A stretch of DNA of 64,000 nucleotides, taken from the NCBI GenBank assembly GCA_903813345.2, contig CAIIXF020000001.1:27767915-27831914 (forward strand). Direction: 5' to 3'. Positions within the stretch are counted from its first letter, which is position 1. Every line of letters begins with the position of its first letter. Under the pieces are notes generated by a model. The model was not told where the DNA came from. It saw nothing but the letters and a program-made list of their open reading frames with translations, and did not search any database. This document shows positions 1-32,784 of the stretch, one piece after another. Source of the DNA: Owenia fusiformis (Eukaryota > Annelida > Polychaeta > Sabellida > Oweniidae). The position numbers were made by a program, and so were the translations under genes.

Positions 1-303
1 GTCCTATGCTCTTCAGAAATTAAATTTCTAGGGCCCCTTTTCCTGTCAACATGTTAATATCAATTCTACATTATTCCAAAAGAAATACAAAAAATATCTT
101 GGTAAATACATACCTGTCCCAATGACATAAATATAGAAAAAATAAACTTCAGTCCTGATTCAGCCAAATTAAATAGCCGCCAATATTTGAAATTGAGCAA
201 ATATTTCAAATTAAGTAGCTTCAAAATAAGTGTATCTACAGTATTAGTTACTGGACTTGAATGTCTTAATCCTTATTGTTAAATATTCTTGAAACACTTG
301 CAG

Positions 304-541
304 TCCTAGTCAACCTATACCTTACACACCCGGTGTCACCCCACTAGATGGCTCTCTATTAGTAGAAGATGAAGTTGATGATGTCACAGCTTTAAGACGT
401 CAGGTATCTAAACTAACACGACGGGTTATGCATCTAGAAGAGGACAATCAGGCCAAGTCTAATAGGGACCTTATACTATACCCTGTAATAGTGCTATACT
501 TTATTATGAGATTTGGACAGTGGCTAATAAGGACAAATTGA
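304..541 (+). CDS. MFF: Mitochondrial fission factor (MFF/Tango11)-like, terminal coding exon (partial gene)
   Basis: This is the last exon of a gene that enters from the left edge. The acceptor is cttgcag at 297-303; the first complete codon is at 305 and TGA is at 539-541, giving 78 residues. Seen: an acidic stretch (VEDEVDDV), a heptad-like coiled coil beginning LRRQVSKLTRRVMHLEEDN, then a hydrophobic segment (LILYPVIVLYFIMRF) ending 7 residues before the stop. Known: MFF and fly Tango11 end in this order, a short coiled coil followed by a C-terminal tail anchor in the outer mitochondrial and peroxisomal membrane, where they recruit the dynamin Drp1. The LRRQ-x-x-KL-x-RR core matches the family closely. 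The Drp1-binding N-terminal repeats must lie upstream of the window. Positions 1-303 are the preceding intron, in which I see nothing else. Confidence 0.87.
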
Positions 542-827
542 AATGCTTGTGACACCTGACCTTGACCTGAAAGTCTTGGGAAATTAGAAAGGAGACAGTT
601 GGGCTTGGAGAATTGGAGAGATGACTTGCTGGTGCAAAAATTGATTGTACAAAAACAATGTGTTTGATCTGTAATATTAGAATATTTATGTAGAGTTAAC
701 AACAAGAGGATAGTGTCTGGAACATTAACATCTATGATGTCATTACGATTGAACATTTTTATCGTTGAGACTCTTTCTTCCTACGATTGTTTAATATCAA
801 CAATTCCCAGTCTGAGAACTATTTTAG

Positions 828-833
828 AATAAA
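828..833 (+). terminator. Candidate poly(A) signal of the MFF-like gene
   Basis: This AATAAA lies 287 nt after the MFF-like stop codon and is the first canonical signal in the 3' flank. It implies a 3' UTR of roughly 300 nt. Confidence 0.5.
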
Positions 834-1524
834 AAAGATTTGTGTGATCTTAACAAAAAACTTGCCAATCTCAATTTATAGAATGAGAAAGATTTACTTG
901 GGCATTTATTTGTTCCAGTAAAGGAGGAGAAACATATGTCTGTCCGAAATCTGTTGCGATACTTTCCATCCTCCTTTCTTATCATTCAAAAAAAATCTAT
1001 TTAACATTTGCAGTATTCAAGTTTGTAATATTCAAGTTTGTACAGTATTGGTTTTCTAATAGACCATATTGTGTATGGAAGCAAAACTAAAGTTAAAATA
1101 TTTGTAGAAATGAAATGAGACCTTCTTTGGCAATCATATGTAAACTTACTTTGGATTGAATGTGCAACAAAGATTTTATTTTTCTATTCCAAGTTCATAT
1201 AAAATCATGTCTTAATCTATTTTGGCACATTATATTTTACTAAAATGTTATTTTGATGTGCCAATTGTAATTGAGAATACATGTGCAGGGTGTTAAAGAA
1301 TACTTATATTAATGCTGCCACATTTTCCCTTGTTCAGTATTATATTTCTGAGTTGATTGCAGGTTAGGTTAGCCAAAGTTGGTTGGCAGTGGTTCTGATC
1401 TTCACACCTTATATCAGTCATATACATATACATCACTGTACATGTATTCAAATTGCCCGTCTAAAATACTTAAAATATATCTGATCCAAGGGTAACTGTA
1501 TGTACCTATAACCTTCAGGCTTAA

Positions 1525-1855
1525 AGGCAGAATCAGATCTATGGGGGTGACAAAATTACAAGCAACATGTACAACTGACCTACCAATCTATTCCTTACAA
1601 TCTCAAATGCAATATCTCCCAAAAGATTCATGAAATGTCATAAATTGGTGAAGTTATAATGGATTCAGAGTGCAAAAATGGGTAAAAATGTTTAAATTCT
1701 CCCAAATAATAAGAATGGTGACCATTCTTATAGAAAAATAATATATTATCGTAAAAATCTTTAGTTTTCCTGAAATAAAGTGAGCACTGCGTGGATTTTT
1801 AGGAAAAAGACATGAAAATTTTTTGTTAGGCTGCTCGCTAGATCTGATTCTCTCT
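1525..1855. mobile_element. TTAA-flanked non-autonomous TIR element (MITE)
   Basis: TTAA at 1521-1524 and 1856-1859 bracket termini that are reverse complements over about 21 nt with two mismatches (left AGGCAGAATCAGATCTA, right TAGATCTGATTCTCTCT). A TTAA target duplication is known for piggyBac and Kolobok superfamilies. No transposase is visible in the 331 bp. Confidence 0.65.
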
Positions 1856-2791
1856 TTAATTATCTTGAATATAATTCAAAAATAATATAATTACCAGAAA
1901 TGCAGTTTATCAAAAACAATACACTGCAGATGCAACTTATGATTTCTGAAATTTCTAGGATTTTGATCAATTTAAGTTGCAGACCTAAACCTCCACTGGC
2001 AGTCAATTCACTAACACTTGTAGACTTGTGGAACATTTACATTACATCAATGAAAACTCATGCAGCTGACAAATGAGCCAGAAATATTAAACAACAAAAA
2101 TGTTACAAGCATTGTATAAAGACTTATCAAACCAAACAATAGTTGCAGTTCACACCTTTGATTTTCTATTTTCATACAATTTTTATTACTGATTGTGTTG
2201 TATTATGACAGCCACATGTCTTCATCTTTGATAACTTCTTTCTACCACCTTAGGGACCTGTCATTTTTGGGTTCTGAATGGCTTTAACATACATGTATCT
2301 TTGACTTTTGAGTGATCAGTTACTAGTGAAGGAAATGCACAGTTTTTCTTTCGACAACATCAAAACTTTCCAAAAATATGTTTTTACACACAGTTTTATG
2401 AGAATTTTCCCTCTAGATTTTTCACATGATAAAATAGCAGCCAAAAATTACTGTTGAAGCAAACGAAATTCTGCAATTCAAGAATAACAGATATATCATG
2501 TAGATATGTATGATATAGCTTGAAGCTTAACTTCACTGTAGAAATATGCCAAATTATGTAAACATTTTCTGTTTTTGTAATAATGTAGTAAACTTTGTTT
2601 TAAATATATTGATAATTTGAAACACATGTAGTAATGTTTTCTGTTTATACCGCAGAAAGAATAATTGACCTTTTGCCAAATACATGATTATTGTTTATGC
2701 TCATAGACTGATTGAGCTATGCTGAGATGGTTGAGATTTATGAATAATATAGATAACTACCATTGCTAAAAACTTTCTGTCAAGTACTACA

Positions 2792-3413
2792 CAAAGGACT
2801 AGGTGTGGTATGGCTAGGGATTTAGATGGTCATATCTTTCACCATAAGTACTTTCTCAATTTAAATATGACATTTCTCATTTTAACACAATATGTTATCT
2901 TTCAAGTAAATTCTCAAGGATTATAAAAATATCAATCGAACAATTCGAAAATTATGGATACCCCATGTCAAAATGTTGAACCTATTTACTCAAAAGAGGA
3001 TCTTCTTTTCTGCTTTTTTTTTATTATTGCATGAAACGATTATTCAACAGGGGGTCCAAAATTTCTTCATAAGTAGAAGGTATTGAAAGTCTAGTTTTGA
3101 ATATATCAATTTTCAATAACCAAAATTATGCTGAAAACAGTGGAAAGTATGGGTTTTAACTTGATCGCATTGCAATCCCCATCGCTTTTGTGAACTTGTT
3201 AATACTGTACAGTGTAGAAGAAACTTTTGATATATTTAAATTGAGAAAAACATTTTTAATAAGTGATTAGGTGGGTCTAATCCATAATTTTTCATAATTA
3301 TCATGAGCACTTCACTTTAAAGACAACATATTGTTTTAATAAAGTACTCATGTGGGGCATGGTGAAAGGTATGACTGTCCAAAATCACTTGCTATACTAT
3401 ACCAGGTCCTTTG
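2792..3413. mobile_element. Fold-back element with long degenerate terminal inverted repeats
   Basis: The left end (caaaggactaggtgtggtat...) is an imperfect reverse complement of the right end (...ctatactataccaggtcctttg). The match continues inward for some 80-100 nt, including the paired motifs catatctttcaccat and atggtgaaaggtatg. No coding potential and no clear target duplication were seen. Confidence 0.5.
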
Positions 3414-3599
3414 ATATGATTTATTATACTTTTAATTGTGTCCCTTTTAGTTGAAGTCCCTTTCTGATCTCAGTGCAACCCTTGGGTTGTATAAAATTGT
3501 TTAAATTAGAATTAGGACGTGATGTACATGTGTTGTCAATAAGCAAAACTTGTTTTTGATAAAGGAATCTCTGGTCAGTATTATTCTATTGGACCGTAT

Positions 3600-3782
3600 A
3601 TTAGAAAATGACAGATCCCCAAAAGACAATTTGAGAGACGTCATCTCATTGGTCAACAGTAGTCACGTGATATTGTAGGAACCAGCTCAAAATTTGTTTC
3701 CTTTCAGTTTTCTTTGCGTTCTTCAATGTATGTTTTAGTTCAAATATCTACCATCTTAGATCAAAGATTTGTTGTACATGTA
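3600..3782 (+). promoter_or_regulatory. Candidate DYRK4 promoter and non-coding first exon
   Basis: Within about 60 bp lie a CRE-like gacgtcat, a CCAAT box in reverse (attggtca) and a palindromic E-box tcacgtga, near 3637-3670. Such clusters are typical of TATA-less promoters. About 110 nt downstream is a strong splice donor (gtaagtaag from 3783). A leader exon of roughly 3690-3782 would splice to the acceptor at 7170, just before the DYRK4 start codon. This is inference from motif spacing only; no transcript evidence is available. Confidence 0.3.
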
Positions 3783-4319
3783 GTAAGTAAGTAACTTCAG
3801 ATGAACATGTCATTCCATTTGTATGAGTAGGCGATACGTACATCAAACTTGGAAATTTAAAACTGCTGAGTTTCAATCAGATTTCGATTTCGATTTTGAA
3901 TTTGATTTTTTTCTCTTTTTGCCGACGACGAGAGTGTTCTGGCGAAAGGAGATTGGGATTCCAAATTTTTAGAAGACTGGAAACAAGATTCAAGTATTTT
4001 TCAAGACTGCTGACTCTTGTTGGGCTATTTTTTATCCCTATTGACTTACCCCCATAAATGTGGGGTAAGCTTAATTTTGAGTTTTTTGATATTTAGGACA
4101 TTTATTTCTCAAAATAACCCCACAAATTTAAGGCTTTGATTTTTTGCGATTTTTTCCTTACCTTTTTTTCTCTTCTGTGAAGAAGATTCTTTTTCCAGTG
4201 TACCCGCCAATGTAATGAGCGATCGATCAGTCGAAACGATGCTTTATAACTGTAACAATTTGCTGCAATATTTGACTCTCGCAATCTAATCACATTTCGG
4301 TCGACTGTAGTTCAGGCAC

Positions 4320-4600
4320 CAGGGGCGGATCTCGGAAGCAACAAGGGGGGGGGCCAAATTTCAGATCAGAGAAAAAACCGTACGCGCTTGCGTGGAAAAA
4401 AATTTTGGGCCCCTAAAACCCAAAAGTGGGCCCAAATTTTGAAATTTTGAAAAATAAGGCCTGAAAAGGCCCAATTATGACCAAAAAGGCCCACTTTTTG
4501 GGGCCTTTTTTTTGGGCCCAATTTTTTTTTCTGGGCCCACCCAACTATGTTACCATGGTAACAAAAATAAAAGGATAATGATGTCATAGAACAATGAAAC
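4320..4600. mobile_element. Possible hAT-like terminus with G/C-run repeat body
   Basis: CAGGGGCGGATC at 4320 resembles a widespread hAT-type terminal sequence. It is followed by repeated gggccc/ggccc blocks in an otherwise AT-rich region. No matching right terminus was found, so the boundary is uncertain. Confidence 0.3.
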
Positions 4601-6716
4601 CTTCATGGTGTGTGATCCTATCTATTTGGGTTATATTGTGTGAAAAAATTACTAAGAAGGGATAAAAAATGGCAAAAATAGAGCCAACGGTCCAGAAATT
4701 CCTGATCACCCCTCGTACTAAAGCATTGACTATATTATAACATCCTTCAAGGTTCATTCATTTTATATTGAAGGCACCTTTAAGCATATTTTGGCTAATT
4801 TATTTAATATTTCTATTGTTAATTTGTCATATACATTTAGGTTAGTTTGTATTTACATAATTATAGTTATACTACATGTACATATGTGACTTATCTATAG
4901 ATATTGATACTTCTGAAACTTTAACTTTGACACATGCACTCGAAATTTTATGTTATATAATTTAGACCAAGTATTCAATGATTCTAGGTACAGTGAAACA
5001 ATACTGAAGAATATAAAAGACATGTACATAAAGATAAGCTACGGGCTAACATAGATGACATAAATGACTAAGAAAGGAAATTCTGCGATGAAGCCCAATC
5101 GCCAAAAAAGGTGAGTTTTTAACTCAAAAATGTGAGCTTTATACCAATAGGACATCTATAGAAGGAAAGGTAAGTGAAATATTTTACAAAAACATTTTAG
5201 CCTTTTCACTCCTCGTCCATATTCTGAAAATCTGACCTTAGAATTTTGTAATAAAACTGAATAGAGTTTAATATTCAAGAATTAGACATTTCTGCATGCT
5301 AAATCTTAAAAAAATGTCATAATTTGACAAGTCATGTCAAATCGTCTTTGAGATATTGGGTTTATGTAAAGGACAAAGTGATAGCATGAATGAGTTGAAA
5401 ATGTTGCTCACAAATTTTTTTAAAATAATGTTCTTTTGCAGATTCAACCTTTAATTTTATTCTCATACATGCCAGGCTTATATACATTTTCTACTTTTTA
5501 AATCAAAAATTATAGTGAAGAAATAGTGCCATGACACTTGATGCCTATATTCTGAAAAAACTAAAAATTTGATGATTTGGAAGGTTTCCTGGAAAATATG
5601 GAACGACAGCAGGGGACATGTAGACATAAAATCTATTTTGATAACTAATCTAACCCTAGGTCAGACCAACGCATTGTTATATCTTTATCATAAAGTGTAA
5701 TACTAATATTTCATGTTTACAATACATTTGAAATTTTGATATTACATATCAACAGCCGCTTATTAAAGGTACTGTAAACAAGTTGACATTGAAGCCTTGT
5801 AAGTGAGTATTTGCAACAAGAGTCAACTTGCTAAATGAAAAAAAAATTCTGTCTAATTTAACAAATTCAAATAAAGCTTTTCTGAATTTGCATGTCAGTT
5901 TTCTTTTTTATCAAAATATTTAGTACAACCTCTTTCAAAAATGATTAAAAGATTACTTTTTTATGATTTCTCATATTTACCGAATTTCTTTGAATTGTAA
6001 CAAATGAAAATAAACTATTGCCTAAACTTATGATTAATTTCTTTAAAGGATTTAAAGCTAAGCCAATCTGCCAATATAAGCTTTCATCCGATGCAATATT
6101 TTGGTAGGTCCTTAATCACCTTGAAAGGGAGAGAGAAAGCTTGTTTTAATAACCTACTGTGTGGATTCAATGAGGGGATTCTAACAGGGGTCAGCTCAAA
6201 ATAGTGATATTTTAAGATGTATGAATTAAAAGGAAAATAAAATTCAGCCTTACACTGAATCAATTATATTAAGATCAATCATGTAATTTACAATTCAGTC
6301 TGAAAATCCATTCAAGTTGGCACAAATAATTGCATTCAGTAAAAACCATTATGAATTTCATGGTTGCCCCCTCAAAGTCACTTGACCACTTGTGTTATGA
6401 TGGTCTACGGTCAAGCCTTAAGCCAAATTTCAAACATACTCATTGACAGCCGAATTTCAAACTCAAGTATTTTTCTGTAACATTGTCAAGGGTCACAGTA
6501 GACATTTAATTGCCTGTTACCACCTATAGTAGCAACTAGAGATATATATGTAGTTTGAGCATGTCATGATATAAGTGGTGTATAGTCTGTGTAGATTAAT
6601 GAGTAAAGTTTTGGAGTTTGGATTTTTTTTCTCTGGATTAAGTGTTTAATTAATGGTTGACTAGTGATGTTGTCATCAATAATGGTAAGTAGTCTTGAGC
6701 ATTAAATATTTAATAT

Positions 6717-6835
6717 GTCACCACCAAAAATGGTGACATATTGTTATGGTTTGCAACCTTTTTTGTGGATGGTGTTTGGTGGTATCTGTAACAAATGGCA
6801 GGTGGTGACAGTTTGCATTTTAATGCCTTGTTTAC
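6717..6835 (+). repeat. Interspersed repeat, gtcaccacc / caaatggcaggtggtgac family, copy 1
   Basis: It contains a short inverted repeat (tgtcaccacc...ggtgacata) and the core ctgtaacaaatggcaggtggtgaca followed by ttaatgccttgttt. The core recurs at 16603-16745 and, inverted and tandemly amplified, at 30160-30560. Confidence 0.55.
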
Positions 6836-7177
6836 ATATTTTTTTTTATATATCAAATTAAATTATATATGTTTGATTTTGTTGATATTATTCTGATGCA
6901 ACTATCCTGGTTTGGAATTATACAGCCACATTGCATGTGTCAAAATGTTAATAGTTGCTTTAACCATGGGCTCTCAATCTCTTGAAAGCCCATGCTTTAA
7001 AATGCTATACTGTTAACTACTCAGTTTCAGTTTTAAGGCAATTTAATTATAAATGAATATATGATTAATTTTGGATTCAGATGCCTTTTTAATGTAACTA
7101 AATATTCAATGAAAAGTTTCATTTTAATGGTCTTAATTATGATAATTGACTATAATGCTTAACTTTTTAGGAACAGT

Positions 7178-27659
<20,482 letters not shown>

Positions 27660-28108
27660 TCTTAAAGTGCAGCATGTTATCCGCAGTGTTTCTAGTATTT
27701 CCAGTCAATTTCTTGAAAATTAAAGCAGTGTTTGTTTAATGATGGTTACATTACATATTGACAACTATTTTTGTGAAATCTAGCTGCTCTGTAAGAAGCT
27801 TTAAGAGTTAAGGAGTTTATCATTTAGAAATTCAAGACTGGAAATATTAACACCTCTGCTGCTAACATGGTAGGAATGGGGAATGAAAAATCACACATAT
27901 CACCAAATATTGCTCAAACTTGGATGCATCAAAAATGACAAATCAAGTAATTCAAGGACTCGTTCATTCTCTAAATACTAGGCTCATAACTGACGTTTAA
28001 TCAGATGGAAGGAATGAAAGGCCTGGTCAGAATATCAATGTATTCTAGTGAAAGTAATTAAGAATAAGGCAAACTTCTTTTAAAACCTACATGTTTATAT
28101 CTCTCCAA

Positions 28109-28114
28109 AATAAA
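28109..28114 (+). terminator. Candidate poly(A) signal of DYRK4
   Basis: AATAAA lies 450 nt after the DYRK4 stop codon and is the first canonical signal in the 3' flank. It implies a 3' UTR of about 0.47 kb. Confidence 0.5.
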
Positions 28115-28916
28115 GTTACTGCATAATGGTACATTGCTGTCTGACCTGAGCCCTCAAGCCTATAGCTAACCTTTTCAGAGGATGAATCAGTATTGGAACT
28201 TTATTATTTTTCATTAGCTTCAATGCTATATTTGGTAAATGGGATTTAGCCATACATCTAGCCATAAATGTGCAATATATTTAATATTACTCACAGTGAA
28301 GCAAGGTTAAGTCGGGGCTGACCAAGTCTATGTGGCAAAAATGTGGAGTTACAAGCCTTTAAGTATACAAGCCTTTAAGGTGAGCTGTAATTGGTTCCTC
28401 TTTGGCTTACTTTTAGGCAATCTATGTTTGGATTTGGGAATTGGGAATTGCACTTAAATGGTGAAGGGATGGTGAATTGCACTCTAATGTAGAAGCAATT
28501 GGGAATTGTACTTGAATCTTGAAGAAACTTGGTATCGCACCCAAATGAACATTAAAATATTTGTCATTTCTAAGCCCTCGCGTCAGAATTGTAAAATTCA
28601 GATATTTGCAACATAAAATTTGAAAAAAACTGGGGAGAGACATTAAGGAAGCCCAGAAGCATTTTTGTCCCTTGGTTAATCCTGGGTGACTGGATCACAC
28701 TGTGGGTGATAATAAAATAAATAATAAAGTATAGGACTACGTAATTATCAGCTAGTCTGAACAAAGTATATTTTTATCAAATACACAAGTAGTGTTATAA
28801 TATTCAAATGTAATAGTTTTGAAAGGTTGTTTTAAGTATTTGTTTTTAATTTATTAAAGCTTGTTTTATCTCATTGACTCGTAATAACTTTAAAAGTTTG
28901 GTTCAAGGAAAGATCT

Positions 28917-29150
28917 GAAGAGTGCTGTGTATATGTATGGCATACAGCAGTTGCGTATATGTATGACATACATCATCTTTGTATATGTATGACATACACC
29001 ATCTTTGTACATGTAGGACACAGCACCTTTGAACATATTTGATATACAGCGTTTTTGTACATGTATGACATACAGCATCTTTGTACATGTATGACATATC
29101 ATCTTTGAACATATCTGATATACAGCGTTTTTGTACATGTATTTATAAGT
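28917..29150. repeat. Degenerate minisatellite, about 26-30 bp unit
   Basis: About eight diverged units of the form gtacatgtatgacatacagcatcttt run head to tail. Open frames across it on the reverse strand are repeat translations, not genes. Confidence 0.75.
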
Positions 29151-29466
29151 ACTTTGTACAAGTACCATAATCCACTACTATGAGGCATTCACTAACTACA
29201 GAATTAATTTCAGAAATGTATGCATAAATACAGTATTACAAAACAGTTACATGATATTTCCAATGTAGATAGCGCTTACATTTTCTGGAAATAAGATCAC
29301 TCAACTGATTTTTATTAGGATTTATTAGTTTCTAATTTTGTGAAATATTTTAGTCTACTTGGAGTTGACATGTTTTTACATGGAACCAGAAATATTGTGA
29401 AATTCAGTCACCATGTACATAAATTAACACAATGTACAAATATTCATCGCAAATTGAATAGAAAGT

Positions 29467-29555
29467 TCTGTAAAACCTCCCTGTAAAGAACACCTCTCTA
29501 CAAGGAACTATTTCAGCCAGTACAGAGAACATTCTCTGTAAAAAGGTTTCACTGT
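29467..29555. mobile_element. Short MITE with ctgtaaaacctccctgtaaa ends
   Basis: The left end CTGTAAAACCTCCCTGTAAA and right end ctctgtaaaaaggtttcactgta are imperfect inverted repeats about 90 bp apart. It is related in style to the cagtaaaacct family in the DYRK4 introns. Confidence 0.4.
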
Positions 29556-29964
29556 ATTCACGCTCACGGTCAGTCCAGTATATTTTTTGCACATCAAGAG
29601 AAAAGGGTAATGTTGAATGTTAATTTCTGAATGTTTGCTCAACCAAAGCCCTCTGACAGGGTATCTTAATAGCATTCCTTCTGGAAAGGAAAAGAATATG
29701 TAGAATATATTTAAATAAATGTGAACTATATTAATGATATGAAAAAAATTTCTTTGGTTAATTTATTTGCATATCAGCCCATATTGTGAATAACCCATTA
29801 CGAGGAGAGCTCGTGGCATTCCTAGACATTGGGAGTTCGAGAGTATAGAGTATTTTGTTCATTTTTGTTGTATTATGAAGGTCAGAACTCAAATTTGAGG
29901 TCAGATGTGAACTCCTGAGAACTTGTACATGATTTAAAAAAATGTTTTGTCAATTTGAAGCAAG

Positions 29965-30175
29965 CTGAAATCAGTTTTGAACAAAATACTGCAATCGGTC
30001 GGGCGACCGGCCGAAGAATCGGAGCAAATGTGACCTAGGCATCAGGTCCGATCATAGACCGGCGCCCGTACGATTGAGTATTTTTTCAGAATTTTATTCA
30101 TTTTTGAACAAAATACTCAATCGTAGGGGCGCCGGCCGATAAATCGAGTATATGTGAGCTAGGCATTAGCGAGTG
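29965..30175. repeat. GC-rich direct repeat pair
   Basis: Two blocks of about 65 bp (near 29977 and 30108) share gaacaaaatact, a gcgccggcc/gaccggcc core and tgtgacctaggcat/tgtgagctaggcat. They stand out as GC islands in AT-rich DNA and contain internal palindromes such as gaccggcc. No coding potential is visible. Confidence 0.5.
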
Positions 30176-30565
30176 GTCCAGACAAAAATAGTTCTAATTA
30201 AAACCAATGGTGCAGTAATACTAAAAGAAGGCATTAACATACAAAATGTCAGCACATGCCATTTGTTACAGACGCTGGTCGCCACCAATTGATTGCCATG
30301 ATTAAGACTATGACAATATGTCATCGTCTGGTGGTGCCATTTGTTACAGACGCTGGCCGCCACCATCCGATTGCCATGATTGCAAGATGCCGTACACCGC
30401 CCAAAAAAAGTTGGAGACTATGACAATATGTCACCGTCTTGTGGTGCCATTTGTTACAGACGCTGGCCGCCACCATCCGATTGCCATGATTGCAAGATGC
30501 CGTACACCGCCCACAAAAAGTTGGAGACTATGACAATATGTCACCGTCTGGTGGTGACATAATGA
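30160..30565 (-). repeat. Tandem amplification of the ctgtaacaaatggc repeat, 110-bp period
   Basis: The motif agactatgacaatatgtca recurs at 30305, 30415 and 30525, giving an exact 110-bp period with two full and two partial copies. The core gccatttgttacag is the reverse complement of the core in the copies at 6717 and 16603. Forward-strand frames here repeat the same peptide and are not genes. Confidence 0.8.
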
Positions 30566-32309
30566 TAAATGCATGACACATTTTTAAATGCGATAAAATT
30601 TAACCCATCATGCGTAAAAACGTTTACTTGCTGGAAATGAGAATAAGAAGTACTGTGTTTAACAGAAGATAATATATTTGATAAAGTAAAAACTTTCGTT
30701 ACTTACATGGCGGGAGGTTGAAATATTTGAAAGTTAAAACGACCATTTTTCAAAGGTATATTTTTCAAAATTCACGAGAAATAAATAAACAATATTTTCA
30801 AATTTTGCACGGGCATTTTAACATCCCAATCAATCAATCATAAAGATAAAGCTTACGAATAAAAAGTAAGGTGACCATGCTTTATGGAAATAATAAAGAT
30901 GACATCTGAAATTAACGATAGCTTATACGTTTTCAATTAATTCTGACGTATATTGAAGTAGAAGTTTATATTTCATATAAACCATGGCAGATAGTAAATA
31001 AGTATCATGGCAGAGACTCGATTTATATAAAAAAGACAAATAAATAAACAAACCATATATTAATTGGAAAATTGTAGTAAATAACATTTTTGTAGCTTAT
31101 TGTTTTGAACTGTTTTGTCTCCAAGTTTATGTAAATTGCAAATTGCGATTTTAATCTAATTTGTTGATGTGCCTGATTTTTTACGATGAGTAATGTTGAA
31201 ATGTTAGCATACTTTAAATAAAATCCCTATCTGTCAAGCCACGAGAGGTCGAAACAGCTTAGCTTGTGAACCAGACACGTGCTAGCAGAGTCATGAATAT
31301 AAATTACTACATACACCAATTAATAACAACAAATTACCGTTCGAGAGTATAGAAGCATTTATTATCTTGGAATTAAATTCCCAAGACTATCGAACAATTC
31401 GTTTTCAAGGTACAAGGTGACACAAAAGAAAAACTAAAGTAAAGAAAATACCAATAACACAGAATAAATCGCATTGTACTATCGCAGCTGATTTCTCCAA
31501 ACCCATGTCCAGTGAGCATTTATAACAACTACCCCCCCCCGCCTTATCAGTAAAACACAAACAACACAAATAGACCTGGATCATATAGAATATATCCTTC
31601 TTCCAGAATCATTGGTATATTTCATATATACGTATATATCGTCTATAAAGATGTTAAGAACTTTACTGGACCAAGTGCCCGAGTGTCAAGCGGTATCAAT
31701 GCTTTTAGGACCATATGGGAATCCAACTTACTGTTTGTATTTGAATTTTGAATATCATGTGATAGATCCATATAAGGCTGTATGACCATGTTATATTTAA
31801 ACACGAATTGATAATATACCATCCATGACAACAGGACTGGAGAATCATACTGGAAATTCATATCTAACATAGATGAATTGGAGTTAATATAGGGAAGTGT
31901 AAAATTGTAATTGATATAGAGAGTTGAAAAATTGAAACGATTGTGATTTGTGGTATACTCCTCATGTGTAAAGCACAAAAATTCGAAGAAGTTCACGCCA
32001 GCATCTCAAATCACAATTATCTTTACATTTACAAAAATTGAAAACTGATTATACGTACAAGATGAGAACTACTTTAACTTATCTAGACTTTAACGGTGCT
32101 AAGCTGAAATTTTCAGCGAGATGCAAGAATTTTAGAAAAAATTATGAAACATGGGACATAAGTAATGGAATATGCAAATTTTGCAACAAAAAGTGAACGA
32201 TACAATTCGCCCTCAGATTACTGTTATGTCCCTTTCCACGAAATATACGTTTTACAATAATGTTAATTTATATGCTTCAAGTAATCTTTGTGCAATGATG
32301 CTTGTATGT
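30566..32309. other. AT-rich stretch before the 210-bp satellite; no gene seen
   Basis: No exon with splice context, RNA gene or recognisable element is visible. A 117-codon frame on the reverse strand (31643-31996) is Asn/Tyr/Phe-rich and matches nothing I know. A C-run sits at 31531-31540. Confidence 0.5.
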
Positions 32310-32784
32310 CAAGCAGTGATCAAAATATAATGACCATGCTTGGAGATAATATAAAACGGGGCATGGCATAAATTTTAGTGTCGACAAAATTGTCAAACAG
32401 TTTTTAAACTAAGGAATGTATGCGTTTAGTGATTTCCATTTAATATTTCACAGTGTTATTGATATATGTAGACGAAGGGGATGCTGTTTTAAAAGCATAT
32501 GTCTATAAATAAAAAGTATGCAAGCAGTGATCAAAATATAATGACCATGCTTGGAGATAATATAGAACGGGGCATGGCATAAATTTTAGAGTCGACAAAA
32601 TTGTCAAACAGTTTTTAAACTAATGAATGTATGCGTTTAGTGATTTCCATTTAATATTTCACAGTGATCAAAATATAATGACCATGCTTGGAGATAATAT
32701 GATATAATTTATGGCATTAAATTTAGTGTCGACAAAATTGTCAAACAGTTTTTAAACTAAGGAATGTATGCGTTTAGTAATTTC

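Larger units (their letters stand above)
834..7170. other. Intergenic/5' non-coding stretch between the MFF-like gene and DYRK4
   Basis: About 6.3 kb without a supportable coding exon; the short open frames are AT-rich and lack splice context. It holds a TTAA-flanked TIR element (1525-1855), a long fold-back element (2792-3413), a candidate promoter and leader exon (about 3600-3782), a hAT-like end with G/C homopolymer runs (from 4320), and an interspersed repeat at 6717-6835. The rest is AT-rich sequence in which I see no further structure. Confidence 0.6.

Noticed and set aside
31643-31996. 117-codon reverse-strand frame
   Set aside because: AT-driven composition (Asn, Tyr, Phe, Ile), no recognisable domain and no splice or promoter context.
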